Positions 36,849-47,626 of a DNA stretch of 64,000 bases are shown here, one piece after another. Under the pieces are notes generated by a model, which saw nothing but the letters and a program-made list of their open reading frames with translations, searched no databases and was not told the origin of the DNA. Numbering within the stretch: position 1 is the first letter of the stretch; each line of letters opens with the position of its first letter. The translations under genes and the position numbers were made by a program. The stretch spans positions 45,514-109,513 of the forward strand of contig CAIVPX010000127.1 of assembly GCA_903907905.1 (NCBI GenBank). The letters run 5' to 3'. The DNA comes from an uncultured bacterium (GTDB lineage Bacteria; Pseudomonadota; Gammaproteobacteria; Burkholderiales; Burkholderiaceae_E).

Positions 36849-37905
36849 CGGGTTTGGGCAAGGCCTGAGCGGCCAGCTCGTGCGCGGCCACCCACCGGGT
36901 GGTTGCGCACTCAGTGTCCACCGCCACGGGGGGCCGGGTCGCATCGGCGACTCGTAGCAGCACCGGGTGCGCAATCAGCCTGAAATGCGTGAAGGCATGG
37001 CGGATGGGCTCGAGGCTCAGGGACTGCGCGATCGGCAGGCCAAAACGCTGTTCGGCCTGCCTGGCCAGCGAGTGCAGCGCGTCGGGCTCGGCTTCAGGCA
37101 GGCTCAGCAGCCCGCCCCAGATGCCCGCGGGCGGGCGCTGCTCCAGCAAGACCTCGCCCGCTCGAACGATCACCAGCAGCGCGCACTCCCGCTGAGGGTA
37201 GGCACGTGCAGGCCTGGGCGCTGGCAAACGCGCCTGCCAACCCCTGGCCTGCGCGCAGCAGCTCGCCTTGACGGGACAATCGCTGCACTGGGGTCGCGTG
37301 CGCGAGCACAGCGACGCGCCCAGGTCCATCAGGCCCTGCGTATAGGTGTCCACCCCCTCGGACGGGAGTTCGCGCTGCGCAATCGCCCAAAGCTGTTGCT
37401 CGACCCGACGCTCGCCGGGGTACCCCTCGATTCCAAAGTGTCGGCAAAACACCCGCTTGACGTTGCCGTCGAGAATGGCGGCCCGCTCGCCAAAGCAGAA
37501 GGCGGCGATGGCGGCAGCGGTGGAGCGGCCGATACCGGGGAGCCTCGCCAGCTCGACGGCCGACCCCGGAAAACAGCCCCCATGCTCGGCGACCACCCTC
37601 TGCGCGCAGCGGTGAAGGTTGCGCGCCCGGCTGTAGTAGCCGAGGCCGCTCCAGAGTTGCATCACCCGCTCGACCGGCGCCTCGGCCAGCGCGCGCAGGT
37701 CGGGAAAGCTTTCCAGGAAACGCTGGTAGTACTCGATGACCGTCTGCACCTGGGTCTGCTGCAACATGACCTCCGACAGCCAGACCCGATAGGGGTCGCG
37801 GCTCGCCTGCCAGGGCAGGCCATGGCGGCCGTGCCTGCGCTGCCAGTCGCACAGTCGGCCCGCAAACGACTCGTCAGGTGGTTTGGGGGCAGGTTGATCG
37901 CTCAT
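36814..37905 (-). CDS. mutY: A/G-specific adenine glycosylase MutY
   Basis: Removes adenine mispaired with 8-oxoguanine. 363 residues. LSEVMLQQTQVQTVIEYYQR, helix-hairpin-helix LPGIGRSTAAAIAAF with the catalytic Asp in AILDGNVKRV, the [4Fe-4S] ligands C-X6-C-X2-C-X5-C in CSRTRPQCSDCPVKASC, and a C-terminal NUDIX-like 8-oxoG recognition domain. The ATG abuts the mutM stop, so the two GO-system enzymes are co-transcribed. Confidence 0.95.
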   Translation of the reverse strand: MSDQPAPKPPDESFAGRLCDWQRRHGRHGLPWQASRDPYRVWLSEVMLQQTQVQTVIEYYQRFLESFPDLRALAEAPVERVMQLWSGLGYYSRARNLHRCAQRVVAEHGGCFPGSAVELARLPGIGRSTAAAIAAFCFGERAAILDGNVKRVFCRHFGIEGYPGERRVEQQLWAIAQRELPSEGVDTYTQGLMDLGASLCSRTRPQCSDCPVKASCCAQARGWQARLPAPRPARAYPQRECALLVIVRAGEVLLEQRPPAGIWGGLLSLPEAEPDALHSLARQAEQRFGLPIAQSLSLEPIRHAFTHFRLIAHPVLLRVADATRPPVAVDTECATTRWVAAHELAAQALPKPVRTLLLGLSLG

Positions 37906-38730
37906 CTATCGCGGCTGACAGACGGGGCAGAAGTAGGTCGCGCGCTGCTGCTGACGGATCGAGCGGATGGCCGTGCCGCAATCCCGGCAGGGGTCGCCCG
38001 CACGCCCGTAGACGCGGCAGTCAAGCTGAAAGTATCCGCTTTCACCGCTGCTGCCGACGAAATCGCGCAAACTGCTGCCACCGCGTTCGATCGCCTCCGA
38101 CAGGGTTTCGCGGATGGTCCGCGCGAGCCGGTCACAGCGCGCACGCGACAGACGCTCGGCCCGCGCGGTCGGTCGAATGCCAGCACGAAACAGGCTCTCG
38201 GACGCATAGATGTTGCCAACCCCGACCACATCCCGACCCGCCAGCAGAAATTGCTTGGCCGACACCCGCCGCCCCCGCGAGGCCCGATACAGCGACGCCC
38301 CGTCGAAAGCCGCCGAAAAAGGCTCGACACCCAGTGACGCGAGCAGGGGGTGGGCCTGCAGCGGCCCATCGAGACGGTCATGCCAGAGCATCGCCCCGAA
38401 GCGGCGCGGATCGGTGTATCGAAGCACACCGGCATCGGTGATGATGTCCACGTGATCGTGACGGGCTGCGACCGGCGCGCCCTCGAAAAAGCGGAAATTG
38501 CCCGACATGCCCAGGTGCACGATCAGCCAGCCCTCGCCAAAATCGAGCAACAGATACTTCCCTCGCCGATCGATCCCGAGTACCCGCCGCCCCACGAGCC
38601 GGTCCGACAGATCAGCCGGGACCGGCCAGCGCAGGCGGCGCTCGCGCACCTTGACGGCCAACACGGTTCGGCCCGCAACCCGGGGATGCAAACCTCGTCT
38701 GACGACTTCGACTTCGGGTAGTTCAGGCAT
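37906..38730 (-). CDS. mutM: Formamidopyrimidine-DNA glycosylase MutM (Fpg)
   Basis: Excises 8-oxoguanine and cleaves the abasic site. 274 residues starting at the ATG 38728-38730, which exposes the catalytic N-terminal Pro after Met removal ([16 protein letters not shown]). Lys in the [14 protein letters not shown] region, the helix-two-turn-helix [13 protein letters not shown], and the C-terminal zinc finger with [10 protein letters not shown] and FCPVCQ. The upstream extension to 38784 would bury the catalytic Pro and is rejected. Confidence 0.95.
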   Translation of the reverse strand: MPELPEVEVVRRGLHPRVAGRTVLAVKVRERRLRWPVPADLSDRLVGRRVLGIDRRGKYLLLDFGEGWLIVHLGMSGNFRFFEGAPVAARHDHVDIITDAGVLRYTDPRRFGAMLWHDRLDGPLQAHPLLASLGVEPFSAAFDGASLYRASRGRRVSAKQFLLAGRDVVGVGNIYASESLFRAGIRPTARAERLSRARCDRLARTIRETLSEAIERGGSSLRDFVGSSGESGYFQLDCRVYGRAGDPCRDCGTAIRSIRQQQRATYFCPVCQPR

Positions 38731-38790
38731 TCTTCGCTCTCGCCCGCGCATTCGCTTGCGGGGCAGTGTAATTGAACCTACCATCCGCCC

Positions 38791-40626
38791 ATGCCAAGCC
38801 TCCCTCCGGTCACCGGCCTTTGCGCCGCCCCCGATTCAGCCGCTCCTCAGCCCCACCGCCCGATACGCCCCGGTGTTGCCCACGCAATCGCTGCGCTCCT
38901 GCTCGTTGGATCATGCTCGGGGCTCGCCAACGCTCAATCCGCACCTGAGCGTGTGCCCGCCAACCCTCAAGTGCGGGCCGCCGCCGATGCCCGAGTGTCG
39001 AGCCTGCCCGAGGTCGAACTGTCGCCCCAGCTCCTGTTCCAGTTGCTCGCCGCAGAAATCGCTGCGCAGCGGGGCGAGACGGGCAGCGCCGCTGCCACCT
39101 ATCTGTCGCTGGCTCGCCGCACCCGCGACCCGAGGCTTGCGCGGCGCTCGGCCGAACTGGCGCTCGCAGCACGCGCGCTTGATCGGGCGCTGACCGCAGC
39201 GCGCCTGTGGGCCGAGATCGAGCCAGACTCCAGAATGGCCGCCCAGACGGTGGAAGCCTTGCAGCTGAGTACCGGCGCCATCGCACCGCTCGAGCCAATG
39301 TTGCGCGAGCGACTCGATACCGCCCGCCGTGAGGGCAAGCTCGCCGAAGCCTACGAAGCGCTCCAGACCTCGCTGCTTCGAGCGCCCGACAAGAAGCAGG
39401 CGCTGGCGGTGATGGAGCGCCTGGCGTCCCCCGACGCAGGTGTGCCCGCCGCACGCATGGCAATCGCCGCCATCGCGCACGCCGCCGAGGCCTTCGATCG
39501 CGCGGCCGCCGAGTCGCTCGCAGCCCTCGGCATGGCCCCCAATGATGAAAGCATCGCCGTGCAGGCGGCGCGCTATGCCTCGCTCTCGAGCGCAGGTCGG
39601 GCCTCGGCCGTTACCCTGCTCGAAACGTTTCTCGAGCGACAGCCCCGATCCATCGAGGCTCGCTATGCCCTGGGCCGGTTGCTCGCACAGTCGGGTCGCA
39701 GCAACGACGGCCGGACCCAACTTGAGCTCGCGCTCAAGCAAGAGCCCGACAACCCTGCGATCCTGTTCACGCTCGCTCAGCTATCGGCGCAGTCGGGTCA
39801 ACCGGCGGCCGCTCAGGCGTATTTGCGTCGATATGTCGAGTTGCCCGCCGACATCCAGCGCGACAACGCGCCGGCGCTGCTGTTTCTCGGGCAACTGGCC
39901 GAGGAAGCCAAGCGCTTCGACGAAGCCATCGCCTGGTATTCGCGCGTCGAATCGGGCGAGCAGGCCATAGTCGCGCTCATGCGCCACGCGATTCTGCTAG
40001 GCCGGCTCAAGCGTATCGACGAGGCGCGGGCACTGCTGCGCGAGGCCAACGCTACGTCGGCGCGCGAGCGCTCACGCCTGGTCTCGGCAGAGGCCCAGAT
40101 CCTGCGCGAAGCAGGCCGCTACGCCGACGCCTTCAAGGTCATCGACGACGCCCTGGCCCGACAGCCCGATGAACCCGATCTCCTGTACGACCACGCCATG
40201 GCTGCCGAAAAGATCAATCGCCTTGATGTGCTCGAGACCAGCCTTCGAAAACTCATCGGCGCCCGGCCCGACCACGCCCACGCCTACAACGCCCTGGGCT
40301 ACACGCTCGCCGACCGCGGCCTTCGCCTGGACGAAGCGCAGTCGCTGATCGAAAAGGCGCTGCAACTCGCGCCCGACGATGCGCAGATTCTCGACAGCAT
40401 GGGCTGGGTGCTGTTTCGCAGGGGCGATCTCGAAGGCGCCATCCGCTACCTGCGCAAGGCCTACGAGTCCAACCCTGAAGTCGACATTGCGGCACACCTG
40501 GGCGAAGCGCTCTGGAAGCTGGGCAAGCAGGACGAGGCGCGTGCCATCTGGCGCGACGCTCACCAGCGCGAGCCGGGCAACGAAACTCTGCGAGAGACCC
40601 TGTCGCGGCTCAACGTCAGCCCATGA
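38791..40626 (+). CDS. Tetratricopeptide-repeat protein, probably periplasmic
   Basis: 611 residues. A hydrophobic export segment ([19 protein letters not shown]) near residues 34-52 is followed by many helix pairs with TPR spacing. Clear repeats lie in the last third: [40 protein letters not shown] and [20 protein letters not shown]. Such a protein regularly precedes lolB in Burkholderiales. Its end overlaps the lolB start by 4 nt, implying coupling and perhaps a shared outer-membrane biogenesis role, which is unproven. Confidence 0.87.
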   Translation: MPSLPPVTGLCAAPDSAAPQPHRPIRPGVAHAIAALLLVGSCSGLANAQSAPERVPANPQVRAAADARVSSLPEVELSPQLLFQLLAAEIAAQRGETGSAAATYLSLARRTRDPRLARRSAELALAARALDRALTAARLWAEIEPDSRMAAQTVEALQLSTGAIAPLEPMLRERLDTARREGKLAEAYEALQTSLLRAPDKKQALAVMERLASPDAGVPAARMAIAAIAHAAEAFDRAAAESLAALGMAPNDESIAVQAARYASLSSAGRASAVTLLETFLERQPRSIEARYALGRLLAQSGRSNDGRTQLELALKQEPDNPAILFTLAQLSAQSGQPAAAQAYLRRYVELPADIQRDNAPALLFLGQLAEEAKRFDEAIAWYSRVESGEQAIVALMRHAILLGRLKRIDEARALLREANATSARERSRLVSAEAQILREAGRYADAFKVIDDALARQPDEPDLLYDHAMAAEKINRLDVLETSLRKLIGARPDHAHAYNALGYTLADRGLRLDEAQSLIEKALQLAPDDAQILDSMGWVLFRRGDLEGAIRYLRKAYESNPEVDIAAHLGEALWKLGKQDEARAIWRDAHQREPGNETLRETLSRLNVSP

Positions 40627-41228
40627 GTACGGCCAGCTTGGGCAAGAGGCTGGCGGCAATCGCGGTCTCGATCGGCACCGCATGCTTGCTCGGTGCCTGT
40701 GCGAGCCTGCAGCCGCCGGAGCCGCCGCCTGCCGCTCCGGGCGTCGAACTCACGCGCTGGTCGGGTCGGTTTTCGGCCACCTATGCCCAGCCTGGCGAAA
40801 CCGATGGCGAGAACCGCGCCAGCGGGCGCTTCAGGCTCGAACGGCTGGCCAGCCACACCGTGCTCGAGTTGTCCGGCCCGCTGGGCCAGACCATTGCCAG
40901 CGCCCAGGTCGACGATCGGGGCGCGCGACTTACCGACTCGAACGGCCGAACCTATCAGGCGGCTTCGGCCGAAGCCCTCACTGAGCGCCTGTTCGGCTGG
41001 CGCGTGCCCGTGCTGGCACTGCCAGGCTGGCTGCAGGGCCGAATCCGAACGCCTGTCGACGCCGAGGCCGGCAAGGTCTGGACGGGGACCGACTCGGGCT
41101 GGTCCATCCGCATCGAGTCGTGGATCGACACGGGGCGGGCGCGAGTCCTGGAGCTCGTCTGGCCAATCGCCGGCACGCCCTCCGATCGCAGGCTGCGCCT
41201 GCGGCTCGTGGTCGACACCGCGTCATGA
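40623..41228 (+). CDS. lolB: Outer-membrane lipoprotein insertion protein LolB
   Basis: Final acceptor of the Lol pathway, receiving lipoproteins from LolA and placing them in the outer membrane. 201 residues. Lipoprotein signal with lipobox LLGACAS (Cys near residue 26), then WSGRFSATYAQPG and GRFRLERLASHTVLELSGPL of the LolB beta fold. The stop overlaps the ispE start (ATGA). Confidence 0.92.
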   Translation: MSTASLGKRLAAIAVSIGTACLLGACASLQPPEPPPAAPGVELTRWSGRFSATYAQPGETDGENRASGRFRLERLASHTVLELSGPLGQTIASAQVDDRGARLTDSNGRTYQAASAEALTERLFGWRVPVLALPGWLQGRIRTPVDAEAGKVWTGTDSGWSIRIESWIDTGRARVLELVWPIAGTPSDRRLRLRLVVDTAS

Positions 41229-42124
41229 TCACGGCGCTGCGCAATCTGCCGGCGCCCGCCAAGCTGAACCTGTTCCTGCATGTGACCGGTCGGCGGGCCG
41301 ACGGCTACCACCTGCTCGAAACGGTCTTCGATCTGATCGATCTGGCCGACACGGTGCACCTGACCCTTCGCGAAGACGGTCAGGTGCTGCGCGAGACCCG
41401 GCTGCGCGGCGTCGGTGACCCCGAGCAAGACCTGACGGTCCGGGCGGCACGACTGCTCGCCCGCCATACCGGCTGCCGACTGGGCGTGAGCATCGGCCTC
41501 GACAAGCGCATTCCGATGGGCGCGGGCCTGGGCGGTGGCAGTTCGGATGCAGCCACCGTGCTGCTCGGCCTGAACCGCCTGTGGCACCTTCAGCTTGATC
41601 GGCCGACCCTGCAGGCACTCGCCCTGCAATTGGGCGCCGACGTTCCCTTCTTCGTCTACGGCGCCACGGCCTACGCGAGCGGCGTGGGCGAGCAACTGCG
41701 CGCCTGCCCCCAACCCGAGCGCCACTTCGTGCTCATCGCCCCCGGCGTGCATGTGCCGACGGCCAGCGTCTTCACGGCCCCTGAATTGACACGGGATACG
41801 AAACCGCTCAAAATCTTCGGTCTTTCGCGAAGCGAGGCTGTCTTTCGCGGAAAGAACGATCTTCAGGCCGTCGTGCAGTTGCGACACGCCAAGGTAGCCC
41901 AGGCTCTGGCGCTTCTGAGGCAAACCGCCGAAACGTTCGGAGTCGATCCCGGGTTCGCCCGCATGACCGGTTCCGGATCGTGCGTCTTTCTTTCCGTTCC
42001 GACCGACCGTCTGGCAGCGGTGGTATCACACCTCCGAGAACGCTGCAGTGCCCATCCGGCATTTCAGATTCGGGCGGTGCGATCACTGTCTGCGCATCCG
42101 CTTCGCGAATGGGCGTTTGCCTGA
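41225..42124 (+). CDS. ispE: 4-diphosphocytidyl-2-C-methyl-D-erythritol kinase IspE
   Basis: GHMP kinase of the non-mevalonate isoprenoid pathway. 299 residues. PAPAKLNLFLHVTGRRADGYH at the N-terminus carries the substrate-binding Lys, and the ATP-binding glycine loop is PMGAGLGGGSSDAATVLL. GADVPFFVYG and the C-terminal MTGSGSCVFL follow. The frame opens upstream at 41120, but the ATG at 41225 overlapping the lolB stop gives the family N-terminus. Confidence 0.96.
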   Translation: MITALRNLPAPAKLNLFLHVTGRRADGYHLLETVFDLIDLADTVHLTLREDGQVLRETRLRGVGDPEQDLTVRAARLLARHTGCRLGVSIGLDKRIPMGAGLGGGSSDAATVLLGLNRLWHLQLDRPTLQALALQLGADVPFFVYGATAYASGVGEQLRACPQPERHFVLIAPGVHVPTASVFTAPELTRDTKPLKIFGLSRSEAVFRGKNDLQAVVQLRHAKVAQALALLRQTAETFGVDPGFARMTGSGSCVFLSVPTDRLAAVVSHLRERCSAHPAFQIRAVRSLSAHPLREWAFA

Positions 42125-42163
42125 ACCCGCAGTCCGCTGCGGGTCCATAGCGTTCGCTGCAAA

Positions 42164-42237
42164 TGGGGAGTCGCCAAGTTGGTTAAGGCACCGGATTTTG
42201 ATTCCGGCATGCGTAGGTTCGAATCCTACCTCCTCAG
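42164..42237 (+). tRNA. tRNA-Gln (anticodon TTG)
   Basis: A 74-nt cloverleaf. Acceptor TGGGGAG pairs with CTCCTCA, the D-arm has AAGTTGGTTAAGGC, and the anticodon stem CCGGA/TCCGG encloses TTTTGAT with anticodon TTG. The T-arm is GTAGG-TTCGAAT-CCTAC. The discriminator is G; the following bases are CCC, so the CCA end is not encoded. It sits between ispE and prs, the standard betaproteobacterial site. Confidence 0.96.
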
Positions 42238-42352
42238 CCCACTCTCTCGCAGCACCCTGTAACCGGCTCACTCCAAAACCCTCCCATCCAAGAGCCCCGA
42301 CATGCTGCCCGGATACAGTCGTCATTCCGAACCCCTGTCGCCCGAAGGGCTG

Positions 42353-43285
<933 letters not shown>

Positions 43286-43299
43286 CCCGTTTCAAAGGT

Positions 43300-43323
43300 G
43301 CCCGCGCATCCGTGCGGGCGTTT
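43300..43323 (+). terminator. Hairpin between prs and rplY
   Basis: A perfect 8-bp GC-rich stem (43300-43307 with 43312-43319, one G-T pair) closes an ATCC tetraloop and is followed by GTTT. The short T run makes it a weak intrinsic terminator or attenuator rather than a strong stop. Confidence 0.5.
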
Positions 43324-43397
43324 CGCAATGCCTGGCGCTCTGGTCGCGGACGCCTGGCTCACGAAGGCCGAAAGGCTTTCAATTGAAGGAGTGCACG

Positions 43398-44054
43398 ATG
43401 AAAGTCGTAGCCATCACACGTCAAGCGCAAGGGTCGAGTGCGAGCCGCCGCCTGCGCCGCAGCAGCCACGTCCCGGGCATCATCTACGGCGGTGGTGCCG
43501 ATGCCACCCCCATCTCGATCGAGCACAACCCGCTCTATCACGCACTGCGGGTCGAGGCCTTTCACTCGTCCATTCTCGACATGGAACTCGACGGCAAACC
43601 CGAACAGGTGCTGTTGCGCGATGTCCAGTGGCACCCCTACAAGCCGCAGGTCATGCACATCGACTTTCAGCGCGTGTCCGCCGATCGGCCCATCCACATG
43701 CGCGTGCCGCTGCACTTCACGAACCAGGAGCAGTCGGCGGCGGTCAAGAACTCGGGCGGCATCGTCGGTCACATCATGACCGACATCGAGATCACCTGCC
43801 TGCCGAAAGATCTGCCGGGCTTCATCGAGGTCGACCTCATCAACCTCGAGTCGGGCAAGCCCATGCATGTGAAGGACATCCAGTTCCCGGCAGGCGTCAA
43901 GCCCGTGCTGCGCGCCAAGGAAAACCCGGTTGTCGTCACCGTGACCATTCCGGGCGCAGAAGAATCATCGTCCGAGGGCGCGAGCGCAGCCGCGCCAGCC
44001 GCTGCGGCCAAGCCCGCTGCCAAACCGGCCGCCAAGCCGGCCGCCAAGAAGTAA
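43398..44054 (+). CDS. rplY: 50S ribosomal protein L25, long CTC form
   Basis: 5S-rRNA-binding ribosomal protein. 218 residues: L25 domain at the N-terminus (MKVVAITRQAQG, HVPGIIYGGG), then the CTC-type beta domain (DIEITCLPKDLPGFIEVDL) and an Ala/Lys/Pro-rich tail of KPAA repeats. The ATG at 43398 has GAAGGAG 7 nt upstream; the longer open frame to 42966 is out-of-frame prs sequence. Standard location between prs and pth. Confidence 0.95.
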   Translation: MKVVAITRQAQGSSASRRLRRSSHVPGIIYGGGADATPISIEHNPLYHALRVEAFHSSILDMELDGKPEQVLLRDVQWHPYKPQVMHIDFQRVSADRPIHMRVPLHFTNQEQSAAVKNSGGIVGHIMTDIEITCLPKDLPGFIEVDLINLESGKPMHVKDIQFPAGVKPVLRAKENPVVVTVTIPGAEESSSEGASAAAPAAAAKPAAKPAAKPAAKK

Positions 44055-44079
44055 TCACACGGCCTGCGCGTCGCCGCAG

Positions 44080-44117
44080 CTTCTGATCCGCACGGCCTTC
44101 GGGCGGCGGGTCAGAAG
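44080..44117 (+). other. Stable RNA hairpin between rplY and pth
   Basis: Arms 44080-44091 and 44106-44117 pair over 12 bp with one G-T wobble; the loop can add a 3-bp stem around TTCG. No T run follows, so it is not a classical terminator. It begins 26 nt after the rplY stop and ends 20 nt before the pth ATG. Confidence 0.6.
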
Positions 44118-44137
44118 GGCGGCACGCGCGTCACGCC

Positions 44138-44779
44138 ATGGGTGGCATCCGCCTGATTGCCGGGCTCGGCAACATCGGCCCCGAATACGAAGATACGCGT
44201 CACAACGCGGGCTTCTGGTTCGTCGATGCGCTGGCGCGGCGCGAGGGCGCAAGCTTCTCAAAGCAAGGCAAGTTCTTCGGCGAGGTTGCCCGCCTCAGTC
44301 TGGCGGGCGAGTCTGTTCATCTCGTCAAGCCCGGTACCTACATGAACCGGTCAGGGCAGGCCGTGGCAGCCCTGGCGGGCTTTTACCGCATCGCGCCTAC
44401 CGAGGTGCTGGTTGTCCATGATGAGCTCGATCTGCTGCCCGGCATCGCCAAGATGAAGCTCGGGGGCGGGCACGCCGGCCACAATGGGCTCAAGGATATC
44501 CAGGCGCGGCTCGGTTCGGCCGAGTTCTGGCGCTTGCGCCTGGGCATCGGCCACCCGCGCACGCTCGAACTCACCCAGCAAGTGGTCGACTTCGTACTGC
44601 ACCGGCCCAGCCGCGAGCACCGCGCACACATCGACGAGCAGATTGCCCGTGCGCTCGATTGCGTACCGGCGCTGATCAAAGGCGACATGGAAGCCGCCAT
44701 GCACCGCCTGCACAGCCGCCCCAAACCGGCATCCACGTCTGCGAGCAATCCCTCAGTGAAACCACCCGGGCCCGCCTGA
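44138..44779 (+). CDS. pth: Peptidyl-tRNA hydrolase
   Basis: Releases tRNA from peptidyl-tRNA that drops off ribosomes. 213 residues. [20 protein letters not shown] contains catalytic His 22 and Asn; [25 protein letters not shown] (catalytic Asp) and [13 protein letters not shown] complete the family set. The start has no strong ribosome-binding site at normal spacing. Convergent with the next gene, 4 nt apart. Confidence 0.96.
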   Translation: MGGIRLIAGLGNIGPEYEDTRHNAGFWFVDALARREGASFSKQGKFFGEVARLSLAGESVHLVKPGTYMNRSGQAVAALAGFYRIAPTEVLVVHDELDLLPGIAKMKLGGGHAGHNGLKDIQARLGSAEFWRLRLGIGHPRTLELTQQVVDFVLHRPSREHRAHIDEQIARALDCVPALIKGDMEAAMHRLHSRPKPASTSASNPSVKPPGPA

Positions 44780-44783
44780 GCGC

Positions 44784-45737
44784 TCAGTCGCCGTTGGCGA
44801 TGCCGGTCGGCACATGCCCCGCCGGTCCGAAGCGCGCGGCCGACTGAACGTGGCCGGTCTGATCATCAAAGAAAAAGTCGGGCTCGAATTCCTTGAGGAA
44901 GGGCCCCTTGCCCAGACCACCCAGGAACATCGCCTCGTCAACGCTGATGCCCCAGGCCATGAGGGTACGAATAGCCCGTTCGTGTGCGGGGGCGCTGCGC
45001 GCCGTAACCAGTGCAGTGCGAATTCGCATGGCAGCGCCCGAGCGATTGCGCTGAAGGCGGTGCAGCGCCTCGAGCAGCGGCTTGAAGGGGCCCGGAGGTA
45101 AGGGGCTTTCGGCACGATCTGCTTCATGACGCTGGAAGGCCGCCAGACCATCGGACTGAAACACGCGCTCCGATTCGTCTGAAAAGAGCACGGCATCGCC
45201 GTCGAAGGCAATACGGATTTCGTCTGGGTGCGACTCGGAGGCCTTGACCGACTCGGCAAATACGCGCGCGGCCGGAAACCCTGCAGCCAGTGCCGCGCGG
45301 ACGTCCTCGGTGTTGAGGGACAGGAACAGATTGGCGTTGAGCGGCGACAGATACGGCCAGGGGGTTCGGCCGCTGGTGAAGACGCCGCGCTCCAGGCGCA
45401 GCCCCCCATGGCGGGCCGAACGAAACACGCGCAATCCGCTGACCGGGTCGTTACGCGAGAGCACGACCACCTCGATGAGGCGCGCCTCAGGCGAGCAATC
45501 GGAGGGATCGAAGGCGAGCAGCTTCTTGACCAGAGCATGCGCCACGCCGGCGGTGGCCGGGGTCTCGAGCCGGTCGCGCTGCAGCGCCATGTAGGCCTGC
45601 GCGTCACCGCCCTCAAACACCCGGTTTTCTTCCTCGAAGTCGAAGACCGCGCGCGATGAAATTGCGACGACGAGTTTGCCTTCAAGTGATGCAGCCATGG
45701 TAGACGAGAGGTTAGGCATTGTCGGGCGGCAATGCAA
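44784..45737 (-). CDS. 5'-nucleotidase, NT5C1-type family
   Basis: Bacterial homologue of cytosolic 5'-nucleotidase 1, expected to dephosphorylate nucleoside monophosphates such as AMP. 317 residues from the first ATG; the conserved sequence begins at LEGKLVVAISSRAVFDFEEE, so a start at 45719 or 45698 is possible. HAD-like features: RIAFDGDAVLFSDESERVF (nucleophile Asp), ALVTARSAPAHERAIRTL, and PDFFFDDQTGHV. No partner gene is evident; convergent with pth. Confidence 0.86.
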   Translation of the reverse strand: MHCRPTMPNLSSTMAASLEGKLVVAISSRAVFDFEEENRVFEGGDAQAYMALQRDRLETPATAGVAHALVKKLLAFDPSDCSPEARLIEVVVLSRNDPVSGLRVFRSARHGGLRLERGVFTSGRTPWPYLSPLNANLFLSLNTEDVRAALAAGFPAARVFAESVKASESHPDEIRIAFDGDAVLFSDESERVFQSDGLAAFQRHEADRAESPLPPGPFKPLLEALHRLQRNRSGAAMRIRTALVTARSAPAHERAIRTLMAWGISVDEAMFLGGLGKGPFLKEFEPDFFFDDQTGHVQSAARFGPAGHVPTGIANGD

Positions 45738-45892
45738 ACAATTGGCCGATCAGAGGGAATTCGAGATGCGGGGTGCGGGGTGCGGGCTATGACGAAGAGC
45801 AGCTGAAGGGTGAAGGTCGGAGCCTTGGGATACCGGCTTGACCGCCCCGGGCAGCGGGCGGTACCTTCGCAGCCCCTGCAAAAGGAGCGCCC

Positions 45893-46606
45893 ATGAGTCT
45901 CGATCCCGATTCGCTGCCCATCGTCGACGACGAAATCACGGTGCTCGACCAGATGGTGGGCCTGGGCCATCAGCAGATCATCGAACTGGGCTGCGGCCCG
46001 GCCGCGCTCATGCGAAGGCTTCTGACCCGCTTTCCGGGTTGCCGGGCCACCGCGCTCGAGGTCGACGCCGTCCAGCACGCCAAGAATCTCGCACAGCCGC
46101 AGGAGCGGCTCAATTTCGTGGCATCAGGTGCTCAGGCCATCCCCTTTCCCGATGCCTCGTTCGACCTCGCGATCATGCTCAAGTCGCTACACCACGTACC
46201 CATGCCGCTCATCGCCCAGGCGATTGGCGAGGCCGCGCGGGTGCTGCGCCCCGGGGGTCATCTATACGTGTCCGAACCCATCTACGGCGGCGCTTTCAAC
46301 GGCCTGATCCGGCTCTTCAACGATGAGGGTGTCGTGCGGGCCGCCGCACAGCGCGAGCTCGATCGGGCGGTCGCCACCGATGGGCCCTGGCACGAACACA
46401 GCGAACGGCGCTTCGCCCTCGACAGCGTCTTCAGTTCGTTTGAAGACTTCGAGACCAAGCAGATGCGGCCCAGCTACGCCGACCACCAGCTGGACGATGC
46501 CCGGATCGCGCAGGTGCGGGCCGCCTTCGAGCCTCACCTGACCGTTCAGGGCGCCCGCTTTGCGCGGCCGCTCCACGTGCGACTGCTCAGGCGTCGCGCG
46601 GCGTGA
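45893..46606 (+). CDS. Class I SAM-dependent methyltransferase
   Basis: 237 residues. SAM-binding motif I is IIELGCGPAALMRRL, the acidic end of strand 2 is ATALEVD, then IPFPDASFDLAIMLKSLHHV (motif II/III region) and AARVLRPGGHLYVSEPIY, as in UbiE/methyltransf_11 proteins. The substrate cannot be told. ATG with an AAGGAG 6 nt upstream. Followed by a DMT transporter on the same strand. Confidence 0.85.
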   Translation: MSLDPDSLPIVDDEITVLDQMVGLGHQQIIELGCGPAALMRRLLTRFPGCRATALEVDAVQHAKNLAQPQERLNFVASGAQAIPFPDASFDLAIMLKSLHHVPMPLIAQAIGEAARVLRPGGHLYVSEPIYGGAFNGLIRLFNDEGVVRAAAQRELDRAVATDGPWHEHSERRFALDSVFSSFEDFETKQMRPSYADHQLDDARIAQVRAAFEPHLTVQGARFARPLHVRLLRRRAA

Positions 46607-46667
46607 GCCGTGTAAGGCCCGCGTATCCGCGCGAGGCCGCCACATCAGCGCCGGGCTCGCCGCCAGC

Positions 46668-47537
46668 ATGAGGGCCGAGAACCGCGGGATGCTGGTGGGC
46701 TTCGTGGGCATTGTCATCTTCAGTCTCACGCTGCCCACGGTCAAAATCGCCATCGAGGTCTTCAGCCCCTGGTTCATCGCCTTCGGCCGCGCCGCACTCG
46801 CAGGCTCGGTGGCGGCGTGCTGGTTGCTCGTACGCCGCGCCCCGCTGCCGGCGCGGGCCGACCTACCCGGCTACGCGCTTACCGCCTGTGGCATCGTCTG
46901 GGGCTTTCCGGTCTTCATGAACCTTGCGCTGGTGGAGGGCTCCTCGGCACATGGCGCCGTGGTGCTCGGTATCCTGCCGCTGGTCACGACGCTCCTCGGC
47001 GTGCTGCGCACGAGCGAGCGGCCTTCCCTGGGCTTTTGGATGATGGCGCTCCTCGGCAGCGCGCTGGTGCTGGCCTACGCCATGCTGCAGAGCTCGGGCG
47101 CGCTTACCTCGGTGGACCTCCTGCTGCTTCTGGCCTGTCTTGCTGCCGCCACCGGCTACACCGAGGGCACCCGCCTGTCGCAACGTACCGATCCACGGCT
47201 GGTCATTTCCTGGATTCTGGCCATGACGCTGCCGGTCAATCTGGCGCTGAGTCTGTACACCTTCTCACCGGCATTCCTGACGGCCAATCCGGCGCAGTGG
47301 CTGAGCTTTGCCTACAACGGGTTGTTTTCAATGTTCATCGGATTTTTCTTCTGGTACGAGGGACTGGCCACGGGTGGTATCGCCCGCGTCAGTCAGGTGC
47401 AACTGTTACAGCCCTTTTGCACGTTGCTGGCCGGCTGGCTGGTGCTCGGCGAAGCCCTCACGCTCATCAACCTGGGCTTCGCGCTCGCGGTCGTCGGTGT
47501 CGTGTTTGCCGGGAGAAAGCTCGCGGTCAGGCGCTGA
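46668..47537 (+). CDS. EamA/DMT superfamily transporter
   Basis: Ten-helix drug/metabolite transporter, 289 residues with two EamA repeats. Seen: [20 protein letters not shown] at the N-terminus, [20 protein letters not shown] ending repeat one, and [20 protein letters not shown] ending repeat two. The ATG at 46668 opens at the first helix. Substrate unknown. Confidence 0.87.
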   Translation: MRAENRGMLVGFVGIVIFSLTLPTVKIAIEVFSPWFIAFGRAALAGSVAACWLLVRRAPLPARADLPGYALTACGIVWGFPVFMNLALVEGSSAHGAVVLGILPLVTTLLGVLRTSERPSLGFWMMALLGSALVLAYAMLQSSGALTSVDLLLLLACLAAATGYTEGTRLSQRTDPRLVISWILAMTLPVNLALSLYTFSPAFLTANPAQWLSFAYNGLFSMFIGFFFWYEGLATGGIARVSQVQLLQPFCTLLAGWLVLGEALTLINLGFALAVVGVVFAGRKLAVRR

Positions 47538-47557
47538 GGCGGGCAGGCGCTTCTCAG

Positions 47558-47563
47558 TACAAT
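47558..47563 (+). promoter_or_regulatory. Possible -10 box for ychF
   Basis: TACAAT lies 64 nt before the ychF start in the gap after the transporter gene. No convincing -35 is seen at 16-18 nt, so this is tentative. Confidence 0.25.
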
Positions 47564-47626
47564 GGACGGTTTCTCGCTCTCGCGCGCGCAGGGCTAGCCG
47601 CTGCGCGCTGCTCCAAAGGAACACTC

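Noticed and set aside
43980..44052. Repeated KPAA-coding units at the end of rplY as a mobile or structural repeat
   Set aside because: Low-complexity Ala/Lys/Pro tails are normal in the CTC form of L25.
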